DNA from: Congeria kusceri
Lineage: Eukaryota > Mollusca > Bivalvia > Myida > Dreissenidae
Length of the DNA stretch: 64,000 bases
Reading direction: 5' to 3'
Assembly (NCBI GenBank): GCA_027627225.1
Contig: CM051030.1
Span: 27,025,927 to 27,089,926, forward strand
This document shows positions 1 to 12,239 of this stretch, one piece after another. Position 1 is the stretch's first letter. Each line of letters starts with the position of its first letter. Made by a program: the position numbers and the translations under genes. The notes beneath the pieces were generated by a model. It was not told the DNA's origin. It made no database searches and saw only the letters and a program-made list of their open reading frames with translations.

Positions 1-1900
1 CAATAAGACCAAAATATACCATAAACTACAATAAAATCCATAATTTTCATAATAAATACATTTTTTTCTTAAATATTTCATGAATATCACATGAAAATAT
101 CAACATGCATCCATATTTTTTCATCACCTGACCAAAATCCATTTCCCTATATAACATGTAAATATATTACGCAACACTGTTATTTTATAGTTTATAAACC
201 ACGGGCTGTAAAGACTGGCTCCATATTTTTTGGAGGTGAATGAAAAAATGAGCCAATTCCACTTTCCAGGATGAGCTCAGAACAGGAAATTAGTGAAAAA
301 CATGACAAAGTAAAGAGGTTGGTCTGGATTTTTCTATAACGCAATCACCCTTTTGAAATCGAAGCAGATCCTTCCTGCATGGCACAAGGCCAGCGAGATG
401 TTAAAATCTAACGTTTTCAGATCAGAATATTCATGTTCATTTCCATACAATATATTAAAAAATAAAATATTCTTATAAAATTCAAGATGGTGTCAAGCGC
501 GCTACGATACAATGGCAGATAAAATCAGTTGATTTTTCAAGGTTTTCAAGGCACATTGCTTTAAAATGACAGAACATACATAAGATACATAACTCAATCT
601 TTAAAATAACACCACTTTTACCAGTAAAACCACCTGATAATTAAATAACACTTTAAAAATTCAGATACATGTTTCCCCTTCACCAAAACACGTCTCCCAC
701 CATTCACATCAGGACCAATTTTGTGGTATTTACTATGTATTGCTAAATTTACAACTTTTTACAATAGATAAATAAAAGTTCTTTCCTTCCCGCATATTAC
801 TGGCTTTAAGTGCATAAAATGACGTAAGCAGGTGTAAGTAAACTTTTACGCACAGCCTGAGCATGCGCAGTCAAAATCTCGCGCCAAACGAAACCAAATC
901 AAAAAGGGCACGATTGAAGAACGGGAACGAATTGTGGAGCTCCGACGATATGTAGACTAATTTGCAGTAAACAATGAATTTTCAATTTGAGGACATTTAT
1001 GAGTAGCAACATCGGGTCAATTTATTATGAGAAGTAACATCGGGTCAATTTAAACACAATAATGACATTTGCCAATGTAATCATTTTTCGCACAAAATAC
1101 AGGTCGTTGTTGCAAATACTCATATTATTGATGAATGTATTAATATCATCCAACTGACGATGATTTGGGTGCGTTTTATTCATACGTTGAAGTGTATTTT
1201 TAGCAAGAAGACAGTTTTACAATTACTAAACGTTTAAAAGACATATGCAATCCACAACACTGTGCCAGATCAACTGACTTCCCCACACATGCTAATAAAG
1301 TGGAGTTTGTGGGGAGGGGGGGGGGAACCAGTGAAGCTATTTATAGAACAGCAATAATTAGCCACAAAATCGATAGGAAAGCATCTAACAAATTTTCATG
1401 TTAAGGGTCACAGTGTTAAAGGTCACATTATTTGTAAACGACGGAGTTTTAAGTTAGTTTTATTCACTGCTGTTTGAAGTCTGCTCTAAGTATGTTTCGG
1501 CCATTTAGACCAAATAATTATTACGAATGCGCACGAATCGTTCCCTGTCAAAGTAAAAAGAAGAAATAAACATTTTTCAGCCGAAATTTGGATTACAAGT
1601 GACGATTTGACATTTTATTCAGACATTATTTGAGAACAAGATAATTATTAACTTTTAATTGTCATAACATTATTAAATGTTTTAATGTTTTAATGCATTC
1701 ATGGTATACATTTTGCAAGTCACAGACACACGTTGTAAATTGAACTCGGTGTTTGATTTGAAACGGAAGTATTTAAGTCCTTTTCTTGCCAAATAATGTA
1801 AAGCATCAATGTTGGACAAACAGTTTGTCAATGCTTTACTAGGAAAGCAATGATTATTTCTAAATGACAATAAAACAACTTTTTGTAAGTACACTGTATT
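1..1900. other. AT-rich non-coding DNA, no gene seen
   Basis: No reading frame with recognisable composition or motifs. The only striking local feature is a guanine-rich run at about 1311-1325 that could form a G-quadruplex. No tRNA-like box, terminal inverted repeat or microsatellite was found. Confidence 0.6.
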
Positions 1901-1904
1901 AGTA

Positions 1905-2075
1905 CAAAGTCTATATAAGCCATGTCACTCCGACGCCCTTAGCGGTGCCACATTTTATCACAGGGGCATAATTTCAACAATCTTGAGAAGAAGACTACTA
2001 TACCATGCCACATAGCACAAACAAAACCTCTAGGCCTTTTAAGTCTATATAAACCATGTGGTTAGATTACGGTCT
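1905..2075 (-). repeat. Outlying partial copies of the aaaccatgtgac repeat family
   Basis: Two short copies of 'agtctatata(a/g)(a/g)ccatgt' occur about 135 bp apart, with 'cacaggggcataatttcaacaatct' type text between them. They match the units of the array at 3350-4735. Strand is arbitrary; it is set opposite to the inverted copies at 12.2-12.6 kb. Confidence 0.6.
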
Positions 2076-2079
2076 AATT

Positions 2080-3115
2080 GATAATGCGTATACGATTAAC
2101 TTAATGATACATAACGTAAACTGGTAGATTAGACAAATTCCCATCTCACTATCCGTGTTCGTTAAGGATTGATTTTTTGAATTAATACGAGTCATTATTT
2201 CAATTGACAAATACTTTTAGCACTGCGAAATAAAATTCAAATACTTACCTTAAGTAGCTTAACTTCGGGTCAAATACCGGTCACCGGTAGTCGGTTTCTC
2301 TGTCTAGAGACTTGAGGTGTGAAAGGTAAGTTGTATATTGGAATGCGTGTCAAATATGACTTACTTGTCAACACCTTTTGGGCCCCACATGTAAAAACAA
2401 ACAACACTAGCCCCTACAAAATATTCCCGGACGTGTCATTTAAAATGGCCTCACACAGAAGTTTTCATTATAGATTATATTTTATTTTCAAACTTTCTTA
2501 ATCAAAATCTTACATACGTGGGGCAGTTCTGATCAGTTCATTGGACATACATTAAATTATCTTATTGAATATTGTTTTTGTACTTGTGTGTTAAATCGTC
2601 GGATAATAATTTGTGAAAAGTTTTTTTTTGATTAACTTATTGCTCTCATTTGTGAAGAAGGAAAATGCCGTCCTGCAAACGGAGCTTGGCACAAATTTGA
2701 AAGGAGAGTGTAAAGTGGTAAAAAATACCATTACTTTATTAAAATGTGTGCAGAGGACAGACGGAACTGAAAGGTAATTATGTATTTGCTACGAATCTTT
2801 AGGTTTGTACATATAAAGTATCGATCTATAATTACTAAAAATTCAATTATGTGATCAACAGAATTTGCTTCCCAAATTTATCCGTACATTACAGACAATC
2901 AAGTTTATATTAAAACACGCCGCGTACTATTACCTTATGTTATATAAAGAGAATTACAAAAAATAAACGCGTTCGGCATATATACAACATACAATATGTT
3001 TTTCTCGTTAGTTTAATCCGTGTGAATATTGAATATTGCGTGTGCTAAAACTTGTATTTGGTACAAGAGTGTGCTAACATGCTTTTATATGTTGTTTTTG
3101 CTGTTTTTTTAAATA

Positions 3116-3118
<3 letters not shown>
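2080..3118. other. Non-coding stretch between repeats
   Basis: AT-rich with no recognised coding sequence. It contains a small self-complementary 'caaataccggtcaccggtag' block near 2270-2290 and homopolymer T runs. Nothing else can be supported. Confidence 0.5.

Positions 3119-3120
<2 letters not shown>

Positions 3121-3180
<60 letters not shown>
3121..3180. repeat. (AT)30 dinucleotide microsatellite
   Basis: Sixty bases of uninterrupted AT. An apparent minus-strand reading frame here (alternating Ile-Tyr) is only the translated microsatellite. Confidence 0.98.
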
Positions 3181-3183
<3 letters not shown>

Positions 3184-3349
3184 ACTCATAGCCAACACAC
3201 TGACACACATGTGCCCTTTTAAAAGAACACAGCGCGCTAAAATGCCCTTTTTGAATATATTGCGCCATGCCCATCTGCCTTCCTGGATAAAACACTACTT
3301 GTGGTTTTAGAGAAGATTTTCTAATTTACGTCTGCTTAAAATATGTGAC

Positions 3350-4735
3350 TACTGTGGCATGGCCAGTTTGAGCCCAGGGGCATAATTTGAACATCTTTGT
3401 AAAGGATCACTATACATGCCAAATATTAAACGTCCCTTACAAGAGAAGATTTTAAAAGTCATCTTGCTATTTAACTCTATATAAACCATGTGACCTCTGG
3501 GGCCTGGACAGTTTTGACCCCAGGGGCATAATTTCAACAGTCTTTGTGAAGGACCACTTTACCATGTTACATACCAAATAATTAACCTCTGGATCTTGAG
3601 GTTTCAGAGGAGAAGATATTTAAAGTCATATTTCCATATAAGTCTATATAAACAATGTGACCCCCAGGGTGCATAATTTGAACAATCTTTGTAGAGGACA
3701 ACTATACACAGTTAAATACCAAGTACGAAACCTCTGGGCCTTGCAGTTGCAGATTTTCAAAGTAATTTTGCTATGTATGTATATTTACCATATGACCCTT
3801 GGGGCGTAGCCACTTTTTACCCCATGGCATAATTTAAACAATCTTTGTAGATGATTACTTACAAGTTTACAAACAAAATATGGAACCTCTGGAACCAGCA
3901 ATTTCAGAGGAGAAGTTTGTAATGTTGCATATAATATAAACAATGTTATCCTGGGGCGTGGCCATTTCTTACCCCAAGGGCATAATTTCAACAATCTTTG
4001 TAGAGGACCACTATACAACGTTACACAACGTTACACACTAGATACGAAACCTCTGGGCCTTGATGATTCAGAGGAGAAGACTTGTGTTGTCATTTTCCTA
4101 TTTAAATATTTAAATATATATAAACCATGTCATCCCGTTTTGACCCCATGGTCATAATTTGAACAATTTTTTGTAGAGGACCACAGTACAATGTAACATA
4201 CCAAATATGGAACCTCTGGGCTTTGTGGTTTCAGAGAATAAGATTTTTTTAAACCTACTTGCCATAAAAAGAGACCATTTCAGCCCCTGGCGATGCCACT
4301 TTTTACAAATATCAATCCTTGGGCTCTGCGGTTTCAGAGGCTCGATTTCTGCAGTACTTTTGCTATTTAAGTCTACATAATCCATGTGACACCGAGGCAT
4401 GGCAAGTGACCCCAGTGGTATCATTTGAACAATCTTTTTAGGGAACCCCTATGCAATGTTACCAACTAAATAAGAAATTCATTTAGCTATTTAAGTCTAT
4501 ATAAACCATGTGACAAACAGGGCGTGGGCATTTTTGACACCAGTGACATCATTTGAACAATCTTTGTAGAGGACCACTTTGCAATGTTACATACGAAATA
4601 TGAAACAACTGGGCCTTGCGGTTTCAGAGGAGAGGATTTTTAAAGTAATTTTGATATTTAAGTCTATATAAACCATATGACACCCGGACGTGGCCAGTTT
4701 GACCCCATTGATATTGATATTGAAAAGTCATGTTT
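3350..4735 (-). repeat. Tandem-like array of ~130-180 bp dispersed repeat units
   Basis: About eight diverged units share the order 'ctatataaaccatgtgacc', 'ccccaggggcataatttgaa', 'caatctttgtagaggaccac', a 'gttacataccaaatat' block and 'cctctgggccttg', then 'ttcagaggagaag'. Unit starts lie near 3475, 3642, 3776, 3930, 4110, 4372, 4496 and 4662. Copies differ by many substitutions and small indels, so the array is old. Opposite-orientation copies lie at 12240-12605. Short frames on the minus strand are artefacts of this periodicity. I associate the family with bivalve genomes from memory. Confidence 0.85.
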
Positions 4736-4765
4736 TACCCGAAACGTAATTCAACAGGGACAAGA

Positions 4766-5095
4766 TGATCGGTTACGTGACTTCTCGGACCCCAGAATGT
4801 TTAGTTAGTAGTTTAGTAAAATTGTTCATAATTATGTTCAGTTCTAGAGTGTATGTTGAATATATGTTTATAACTATAGTTTAACCGCTTATGTAAACAA
4901 TTATGTACATTTTAATCCCCAAAAGTATGCTACAGTTGCTTGTAGACATCAAACCTTAGTTGTTAGTTTGTATTCCCTAAAATAAGAACATTTTCCCAAA
5001 TTCTATTGGCATTCAGTGTTCCCGCTGAATAAAATTATCGCAAGAAATCTAGGTCAACAGTGATATTAGACAGCTACGCCGAAAAAGGTCTGGTA
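4766..5095 (+). repeat. Dispersed repeat with GGACCCCAG subterminal motif, plus-orientation copy
   Basis: Runs from 'gatcggttacgtgacttctc' to 'agacagctacgccgaa'. It aligns in reverse complement to two blocks at 54035-54297 and 55321-55435, including shared 'gcttatgtaaacaattatgt', 'cagttctagag' and 'cgcaagaaatctaggtcaa'. The outer 'cttctcggaccccag' motif recurs several times at 17655-17935. No protein is encoded. This is probably a non-autonomous DNA element or one end of a larger one. Confidence 0.75.
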
Positions 5096-5559
5096 ACCTT
5101 GTTGTTTAACGTATCGAAATAATTTGAAGTATTTTGGTAGAGGGTCACCCAAGAAAAATGTGTTTGAAATTATTTAACAAGAGCGCCATGATGGCCCGAA
5201 TGGCTCACCTGAGTACTTGCAAAGATGAAAGCCTTACTGTTGTGAAATGCTTGTGGGAATTTACGCTGTAATGTCCTTAAATAATTTGTCTAGCTGATTT
5301 ATTCTCATCCATAGAACAAGTAAGGACCTTTATATATTTTCTCTACCCTCGTATCAAACGTTTCGCAGGCAATTTCAGAGGAATAGTGTTAATGCTGCAG
5401 AAAGATGATGGCAACCGCTGCGTTCATGTCATGTCATGCTTGCCGGCTTGTTTCAAAGAGTAGAGTGTATTGCCATTTACCCGTCCTATATTGCCATTTG
5501 CTTGAGATTTAACGGTCATTGACAAATTGTGCAAGTTTTGTCATGACTGGTTGAAAAAA

Positions 5560-6365
5560 AGTCCCCATCTTGCAACAAATTCATGTTTGCATTAATTTTT
5601 ACAATTAAGTGGATATAACTGCTATGGCCTGTCTTATTTGCTGCTTTTGTTGAGATCTTACGGCAATACAAAACATGTGGACGTTTTATCAAGATTGAAT
5701 GAAAAATGAAATCTCGATGCACGAAAAATGCAATTTTTGCAATTTTTTTCCACTAACAAAGGGACCATAACTCTGATGTTTGTTGCCCAATCTGACCGAT
5801 TATTGGCTTCTGCTGCAGTTGTATGATCACATACAAACTGTGGAAGTTTAGTCAAGATTGGAAGATAAAATAAAGTCTCTATGAACAAAAAAGGCAGATT
5901 TTGCATTTTTGTCCCACATACAAGGAGCCATAACTCCGGTGTCTGTGGTCTAACGTTACCCATTTTTGGCTCTTGCTGAAATATTTTGGTCACACGCGAA
6001 CTGTGGAAGTTTGGTAAAGAATGGAAGAAAAATGAAGTCTTAATCAAGGTAAAATTGCAATTTTTGCCGATTTTTCAACAAAAAAGGGGGCATACCACTG
6101 GTGTTTGTGGCCCAATCCGTCCCAATGTTGACTTCTTCTGTGATTTTTTGATAACACACAAACCGTGGAAGTTTGGTCAAGATTGGTAGAAAAATGAAGT
6201 CTCTATGAACGAAAATGGCAATTTTTTCATTTTTGCCCACACCCAAAGGGGCCATAACTCTAAGGTTTCTGGTCCAATTTGGTCCATTATCAATACCAAC
6301 TAAGATTGTATGGTCATACTCAAACTGTGCAAGTAAGGTCAAGATTGAATAAAAATATAGTCTTC
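5560..6365 (-). repeat. Array of ~160-170 bp units (gaccaaacttgcacagtttg family)
   Basis: Units begin near 5695, 5866, 6030, 6188 and 6345, each with 'aaaaatgaagtctctatgaa', an 'agggaccataactct' block, a '(a/g)tatgatcacatacaaactg' block and 'tggaagtttggtcaagattg'. In reverse complement they match the units at 48660-49260. The array is preceded by 'gagcgccatgatggcc' (about 5180) and followed by a 'gacggacgacgcc' block and a hairpin at 6437. Overlapping short frames on both strands are not genes. Confidence 0.85.
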
Positions 6366-6436
6366 ATCGCGATAACGGTCAAAATTGTTGACGGTATTTA
6401 GACGACGGACGACGCCGGAGAGGTCCCTTTTACCAA

Positions 6437-6470
6437 TAGCTCACCGAGCACTTCGTGCTCCGTTGAGCTA
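6437..6470. repeat. AGCTCACC...GGTGAGCT-type hairpin module, copy 1
   Basis: Arms 'tagctcaccgagcac' and 'gtgctccgttgagcta' flank a three-base loop. The same hairpin, diverged, recurs near 6866, 11888, 12015, 47119 and 48090, always beside dispersed-repeat text and often beside 'ggtatagggga' and 'gcgtcgtccgt'. Confidence 0.8.
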
Positions 6471-6479
6471 AAAATCCGA

Positions 6480-6901
6480 CCAGTGGTTTCTGACATGATT
6501 TTAAGTTTTCAATATAGACATATAAGGAAAAAAGGCCCAGCCCCCTGGAGGCCATGTTTTTTAACAAATCAATATAATTTGAAGTAGTTTGGTAGAGGAC
6601 CAAGGAATATTCATGCCATGTTTGGTTAATTTTCACGAAGCGGTTAACGGGGAGAAAGTATTTGGAGTTTTTAATAGTGAAAAAGGCCCCGCCCCCTGGC
6701 GACCATGTTTTCGACGAATCAAACTAAGTTTTAGTATTTTGTTAGAGGACCAACCAAGAAACATTTATACTAAGTTTGGTTAATTTCCACCAAGCGGTTT
6801 CAGAGAAATAAATTTTGAAGTAAACTGTTGACAACAACGGTCGCGCGACGTTGCCTGACCAGAAAAGCTCACCATTAAGCACTTCATGCTCATGTGAGCT
6901 A
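6480..6901. repeat. Dispersed repeat (ccccctgg...ccatgtttt units) ending in hairpin copy 2
   Basis: Two diverged copies of 'aaaaggcccNgccccctgg', 'ccatgttttN', 'tttggtagaggaccaa' and 'tttggttaattttcac' lie near 6530 and 6680. A degenerate AGCTCACC...GTGAGCT hairpin closes the block at about 6866-6900. Confidence 0.7.
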
Positions 6902-7037
6902 AACATGCAAGGTCATGTAAAACGATTTCGCTGACTTTGAGTACTGGTGAGCTATTATTTTTAAACTTCTCTTAGATTTTGATAAATTCCACGCTCAAAT
7001 TTAGCTGAAATTTCACGATTAAGGGTATGAAAATTGG

Positions 7038-7112
7038 AGTAGCCTAGTAGATAATGCATTAGCCTGTTGATCCGGAGGTCTGAGGTTCGAACCCCGGTGA
7101 TAGGAGCAACTT
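7038..7112 (+). repeat. tRNA-derived SINE head or tRNA pseudogene
   Basis: 'agtagcctagtagataatgc' resembles a Pol III A box and 'aggttcgaaccccgg' is a near-perfect B box at 7082-7096, at tRNA-like spacing. I could not fold a full cloverleaf: the anticodon stem does not close. A T-rich tail follows. Most likely a SINE relic rather than a functional tRNA gene. Confidence 0.55.
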
Positions 7113-7626
7113 TTGTTTTCTTTTCTCTTTTGCAATCCTTTTCTTGTTATTTTACTTGTGCACTTCAGTTCTAATGTCTAAATCTGTCAAGTTAAGATAT
7201 TTAACGCTATACTTTAAAATACTAAAGTCTTTCAGATCTTCCCACGCTTATAGCATACAGGCATTTATTATTTTTACACGACACAAAGGGAAGTTCATAT
7301 GGATTTATCACGTCTACTCAGCTCGATTACAGACACGCCGTTTACAGAAAATGACTGATTTGACAAGTAGTCAGATACGACACACAAGTCCTGGCTTTCC
7401 GAAGGGCTAAACGATTTGTCAAACATATCACCTTGATCGGTCAATAGAACATACGAAAACTATCGTAAGTGTTGAAACGCTATATTACGTTAAAACAAAT
7501 ACACCGTTTTCTTAGCAAACAATGCGTGTCATATTTCTTGTATAGTAGCCTAGTTTTGCAACACACATGTCCAACATTATAACTTGACCAGCTAGACAGC
7601 AAACCAAATGTCAACCGGATAATATA
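7113..7626. other. Non-coding, nothing recognised
   Basis: An 88-codon open frame at 7144-7410 has no recognisable motif, and no splice or promoter context supports it. No repeat was matched elsewhere in the window. Confidence 0.4.
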
Positions 7627-8036
7627 AGGCCAGAGTTTATTTTTCTTTTTTTTGGATCTCGGACATTTTTGAAAAAGTTTCCGGTTGGAGAACGGAAAAA
7701 AAAAAAAAATAAATAAAAAATTGAGAATTAAAAAAATTCATTGGCAGTGAGAGTAAAATCTTGAAGCATTATTACTTACAAAACTCATATTACGCAACAT
7801 AAACTCAATCTCTGCAAAAAAATATGATAAATATGACATTAATATCATTAATATCAATAGTAACATTAAAAGACAGTTTTTATCGTATAAAAACTACTGT
7901 TAAAATATGCAAACAATTAAACACAATTAAACACAGTACGTCAGATATCGCTGGACTGTGGTCATATCATATGTATAACAGCATGTTTAATAAAGTGAAA
8001 ACTAACTGAATATATCTTATTAATAAATCAATATAC
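7627..8036 (+). repeat. ~410 bp dispersed element, copy A
   Basis: Begins 'aggccagagttt', passes 'atcattaatatcaatagtaa' and 'cagatatcgctggac', and ends 'cttattaataaatcaatat'. A clearly related copy in the same orientation occupies 42105-42511, with the last ~100 bp almost identical. Homopolymer A and T runs lie in the first 120 bp. No coding sequence and no terminal inverted repeats were found, so the class is unknown. Confidence 0.85.
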
Positions 8037-8620
8037 AACAATATATCGGCGGATGACATCATTTCGGGTGGCACTTAAACGCGGACCAATCTGCGTACGA
8101 TATAGTTTATGTAGGAAAGTGCGGACGACATACGCAATGCAGTATTATTTGAAATCTGCGGACCATATGAACATAAAAGGAAAATGCTGACCAAATAGGA
8201 TGTTATTAAACACACAGAGTGGTTTTGATAGTGTTACGCGTTCAGGTATCAATGTTCGATTGATATGCATTTTGTCTTGAAGATGTATTTTAGATTTTAA
8301 ATAAGTGGAAAATTAGCTATTGTACTGGCTAGTTCGTTTTTTATAATATTGGAAACAAATTAGAAACAACTTAAGTTTTATTTTTATTATTAATTATATA
8401 TTCAGGTGAAACAGCTAACTATCACGAGTACCGTACATACATACAGTATATATGCAAATATATTTATATTTAAATATAACAATTCTACTTATCAGTTCAT
8501 TCGCCATTTTGTTGATATTACAGGCAGCAATATATAAACTGAAGTTAATTTTAACAAATACTCTATTTCAGTACCGATGCAGTTAGTAACAAATGCACAA
8601 TTTATCACACAGTACATGAA
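8037..8620. other. AT-rich spacer with gcggacca-type motifs
   Basis: 'gcggaccaa', 'gtgcggacgac' and 'ctgcggaccatatgaac' at 8080-8175 resemble the units of the following duplication, suggesting a decayed earlier copy. The rest is featureless AT-rich DNA. Confidence 0.5.
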
Positions 8621-8624
8621 TACG

Positions 8625-8938
8625 TTTAACGGGTCTGCTAATATCGAGAAACTGCGGACCATATAAACAAAGAAGAAAAATGCGGACCAAATGAATAAAA
8701 CAGAAAACTATGATTGATTTTTTTATTTTGCTATACGTTTAACGGGTCCGCTAATATCGAGAAACTGTGGACCAGATGAACAAACGAAAATGCGGTCCAT
8801 ATGAATACTGTACAGTACACGATCTGCTAATATCGAGAAACTGCGGACCATATAAACAAAGAAGAAAAATGCGGACCATATGAATAAAACAGAAAACTAT
8901 AATTGATTTCTTTATTTTGCTATACGTTTAACGGGTCA
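8625..8938 (+). repeat. Tandem duplication, ~187 bp period
   Basis: The block 'ctgctaatatcgagaaactg' through 'ttgctatacgtttaacgggt' at about 8636-8752 is repeated at about 8823-8938 with very few differences. A shorter related block ('gtccgctaatatcgagaaac') sits between them. The high identity implies a recent duplication. Confidence 0.9.
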
Positions 8939-8940
8939 TC

Positions 8941-10490
8941 TTATGGTCTAATTACCCCAAAACGGAAGTCACATCCTCAGGGTTACATGCTGTCAGTTAG
9001 ATAATAAGCATATATGGTTGAGTGCAGGATGCATATAATTTGTAAAATACAGTTTAAATGATATGTTTTGGTATCATTTTAAATGTATATATGTAAGCAA
9101 TAAGAAAAAAGGCTGTTTTGTGCACTACTTTTTGTCCAGTGGTTCCCAGCTTCATAACTTTTGGCCCATGTATTCATGCGCAAAATGGCAGCCTCCATGC
9201 CTGTCAAAACCGGTGTGTTTTTTCTAAGGTAAATATTTTGAGTTACAACATATAGAATTCTTTGACATGCAGTTTTTTCAAAAGGTTATGTCCTCATCTT
9301 TCCAACCATGTAAGGTGATATATTGGAAAGTAGCTTGGTCATGGTGAAAAGTGAGATCAAATTTTGAATATTCTATATGTAACAAAGAAAGAGAAACACG
9401 GACAATATGAACAACACTGGACAGATGGTCCACGTCCGTCCCTGGCTTTGCGCATGCTCCTAACAAGAAAACGACCGAAGTTCAACGACCGATTCCGAAC
9501 GTTTTTAGATTGGACGCCATGTTGGATTCGCTTAGTGGGTGAGTTAGATGGCTCGAAATATTCACACATTGTTGCACTTTTTATTCGTAAAGTGAACAAT
9601 AAATACATTTTGGACCTATAAAATACATATATATAAATAAGAAAGAGTTTTATAGGTTATATTTGGCGAATCAATCGTTCGATGTTGTTTTTGACTGTAC
9701 GTGACCTACTTAGGCCTTGACTCGGATTTCTACATAAATCTAGCTGAAACTTGAACGTGTTTTGATTGAAGAAATGCTTCATGAACAATAGTAATGTTAA
9801 ACTTTAACGACTAGTAGGTCGTATTAGTTTATATTCTGTTATACTTGTTTTTTAATCTAGAGTCCTGTTTCGCCCCAAGACGTTTTACCCCAACCGTCCT
9901 CTAGTATGGATTACAAAAAGGAGGCTAGCAGCCTGGCGTACAATTGTTGAAGGACATTACGAAGATGAAGGTTTAAAGCCTATGTAAGCGCTACCTGTAG
10001 CCACAATAGCCATTGGCTACTTAATTAAATGGCAACTAAAAAATTATATTTGGCTATTACAATTTTAGGAAAAATTTTAAACATGAAGCATATTTTCTGA
10101 AAATAGTTCGTAATAATGTGTTTTCTTTGCAAAATCAAATGTGTTGGCTACTAGTTCAGATTTCTTAGCGCCAGCCTAGTAAGCTTATTACTTGAAACTA
10201 CAGGTCTTAAGGTAAACTAGTTTTCAGCTGTACAGGGGGAAACTCCAATACATGTATAAACATTGACTTGAGAGTTGTTTTAGGTTACACAACACTAATA
10301 AATGATGCAATTGTCAACACTCATATTTGTTGATCTATTCAGTATTTTTGAGTTTCCATCTACATGTTAATGTTTATCTATCTGCTTCACGTTATATTGT
10401 CACTTTGAAAATAATGCTTAATTTGAAAATACTTTGTACGAAAGTCCGTACATATATTTTGTAACTGTAAAGTTACAAAACTTGAGCACT
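8941..10490. other. Non-coding; unconfirmed short frames only
   Basis: Opposite-strand open frames overlap at 9357-9621 and neither has a recognisable motif. A stretch at about 9860-9990 has coding-like composition after a possible 'aatctag' acceptor ('SRVLFRPKTFYPNRP' in translation), but it ends at a stop and matches nothing I know. 'caaaatggcagcc' at 9181 resembles a gene-start context without a following frame. Confidence 0.35.
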
Positions 10491-10494
10491 TTTG

Positions 10495-10562
10495 GGGAAT
10501 TGAACCCCTATCTCTCTCATGAGGGCAGACACTGATACCATGTCACTATAGAGCTAGCTCTT
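10495..10562 (-). repeat. tRNA-derived SINE head, minus strand
   Basis: Reverse complement gives an A-box-like 'tagctctatagtgacatgg' and a B box 'ggggttcaattcccc' at tRNA spacing. The anticodon arm does not pair properly, so this is a SINE or tRNA relic rather than a gene. Confidence 0.55.
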
Positions 10563-10945
10563 AACTAAAAGCTACAAGACTGTTAAAAGTACCTAAGGCA
10601 CTTCTCCTTTTATTTATTATTTTAAATAAATCTATGCCTTGCATAGTAAAATAAATTGCATGCCAATACATGGCCATGAAACCATAGTTCAACATTGTCA
10701 TCGTCTTTTGAAAGTTTTCTTTACTGATTATAATTTTCTTAGTAATTATCTTCCATATTAAAATGTTGATGCATGTTGCATCTATTCTAGTGTAATTAAT
10801 ATTAATATAATATAGTAATAAAAACTCATGAATTTAATAAAATCTAATAGAACTGTAATAATTTATCATTATGTTAGATAAAACAAAACACAGATATTAA
10901 ACAAAAATAATTTTCAATATTAAATTGCTATTTGGCTAATAAACT
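10563..10945. other. AT-rich DNA, nothing seen
   Basis: Very AT-rich, with 'attaatattaatataatata' runs and no coding, repeat or regulatory signal that can be supported. Confidence 0.5.
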
Positions 10946-11215
10946 ACGATTGGGAGATCTGATGCCTAGGAATAAAACCACGAGGCCGTTGGCCTGAGTG
11001 GTTTAATAGCCAAACATCAGAACAACAAAGAGTTGTCTATAGGCCAATATTATAATTCTAAAATTATTGCAATTATAATATGATCGGACACATAATTTTG
11101 CAATTTTAATAAGAAATACATGTTACTATGTTCCGATCAGAATCAGGTGTTTTGTGTTGTTTATTGGGTAGTTTAACAACGCTAATTTTGTTCTTTGTCT
11201 TGAGATAAATCAGCA
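10900..11215 (+). repeat. Hairpin-bearing dispersed repeat, copy 1
   Basis: At about 10962-11022 the arms 'tctgatg'/'catcaga' and 'aaaaccac'/'gtggttt' enclose 'gaggccgttggcct'. Related text occurs at 29560-29795 in the same orientation (including 'aataagaaatacat' and 'attttgttctttgtct') and the hairpin core recurs at 56391-56462. Confidence 0.65.
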
Positions 11216-11880
11216 AGTATTGTGTTAATCTTTTTTTATTTACCAATATTTTACATTGTGTTGTGCTCATTTAGGCAAGATACCCCACAAAACTACTGGT
11301 TGCACTGGTTAATAAATCAGTGCATTAATCAAGGAAGGCTCTGCAAAACAGCAAAGATAGCAAATAACTTATAGCAAAATATAATGTAAAACTGATTGTG
11401 TTATTAACGTATGACCTTATTATAATTATTTTGTCTTATAATTTCATTTTATCATGTTATGTTTTCAAGTGTTTTAATTTTGTTTTCATTAAAATGTTGT
11501 AGGTGGAAGAACATGATGTTGACTGGTGATGTTGTGTGCTAGATGCAACTGGCTGCATTCTAGGAGAAGGACATACAAGTATCTACAGTACGAGTATTAA
11601 AAAAGGCGTTTATACAAGTACCGGGTACTCAATTAATATTTATCAATATATTAACTTTATGGAACATATTATAGGGTTAGAAAAGGAAAAGGGTGCTATC
11701 AAGGCCTTTGTTCCAACAATTGTGAATAGACCTAGGCCTTTTCATTTTGTGTAATATAAGCACGATAAAATGGTAAATTGTGAAAAAGTTCATGCACAGT
11801 AAATAGTAACCATTGTGACCAAAAATCTAAAAACAACATATTTAAAAATATCTGATGATTTTTGTATTATTTCAATATTA
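11216..11880. other. Non-coding; unassigned open frame
   Basis: A 72-codon frame at 11536-11754 follows an AG-preceded segment ('aaaatgttgtag' at about 11502) but shows no domain I recognise. It could be a decayed exon of a mobile element; no function is assigned. Confidence 0.3.
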
Positions 11881-11884
11881 ACTT

Positions 11885-12235
11885 TTTAGCTCACCAGATC
11901 ACAAAGTGCTTGGTGAGCTATTGGTGTAGGGGATCTCTCCTGCGTCATCCGCCGTATGTCATCCCTATGCCGTCAACTATTTGTTTCATTCTCACGCTGG
12001 AGACTTCACTTTTCAGCTCACCTGAGCACAACATGCTCATGGTGAGCTTTTGTAATCACCTTTTGTCCGTCGTCCGTTGTGCGTCAACATTTTCATTCAA
12101 ACAACATCTCCTCCTAAAACTCTGGGCAGATTTTCACATGAACGATCATTGGGTGACCCTCTTTCAAAATTGTTCAAATTGTTTTGGTCCGCTGCATATG
12201 TAGGTCACCAGAGCTAAAATAGATTTAAAAAGTGA
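11885..12235 (+). repeat. Dispersed repeat modules with two AGCTCACC hairpins
   Basis: Hairpins lie at about 11888-11922 ('tagctcaccagatcac' / 'gtgcttggtgagcta') and 12015-12048 ('agctcacctgagca' / 'tgctcatggtgagct'), each followed by 'cgtcNtccg' text and a 'tcaacNttt(c/g)attcaaacaac' block. Related modules occur at 46676-47160 and 48090-48180. Confidence 0.8.
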
Positions 12236-12239
12236 AAAC

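Noticed and set aside
3074..3295. Minus-strand frame with Ile-Tyr repeats (also 62842-63063)
   Set aside because: Translation of (AT)n microsatellites; no unique coding sequence.
3350..6365. Several 60-130 residue frames
   Set aside because: Products of ~170 bp repeat arrays; overlapping on both strands.
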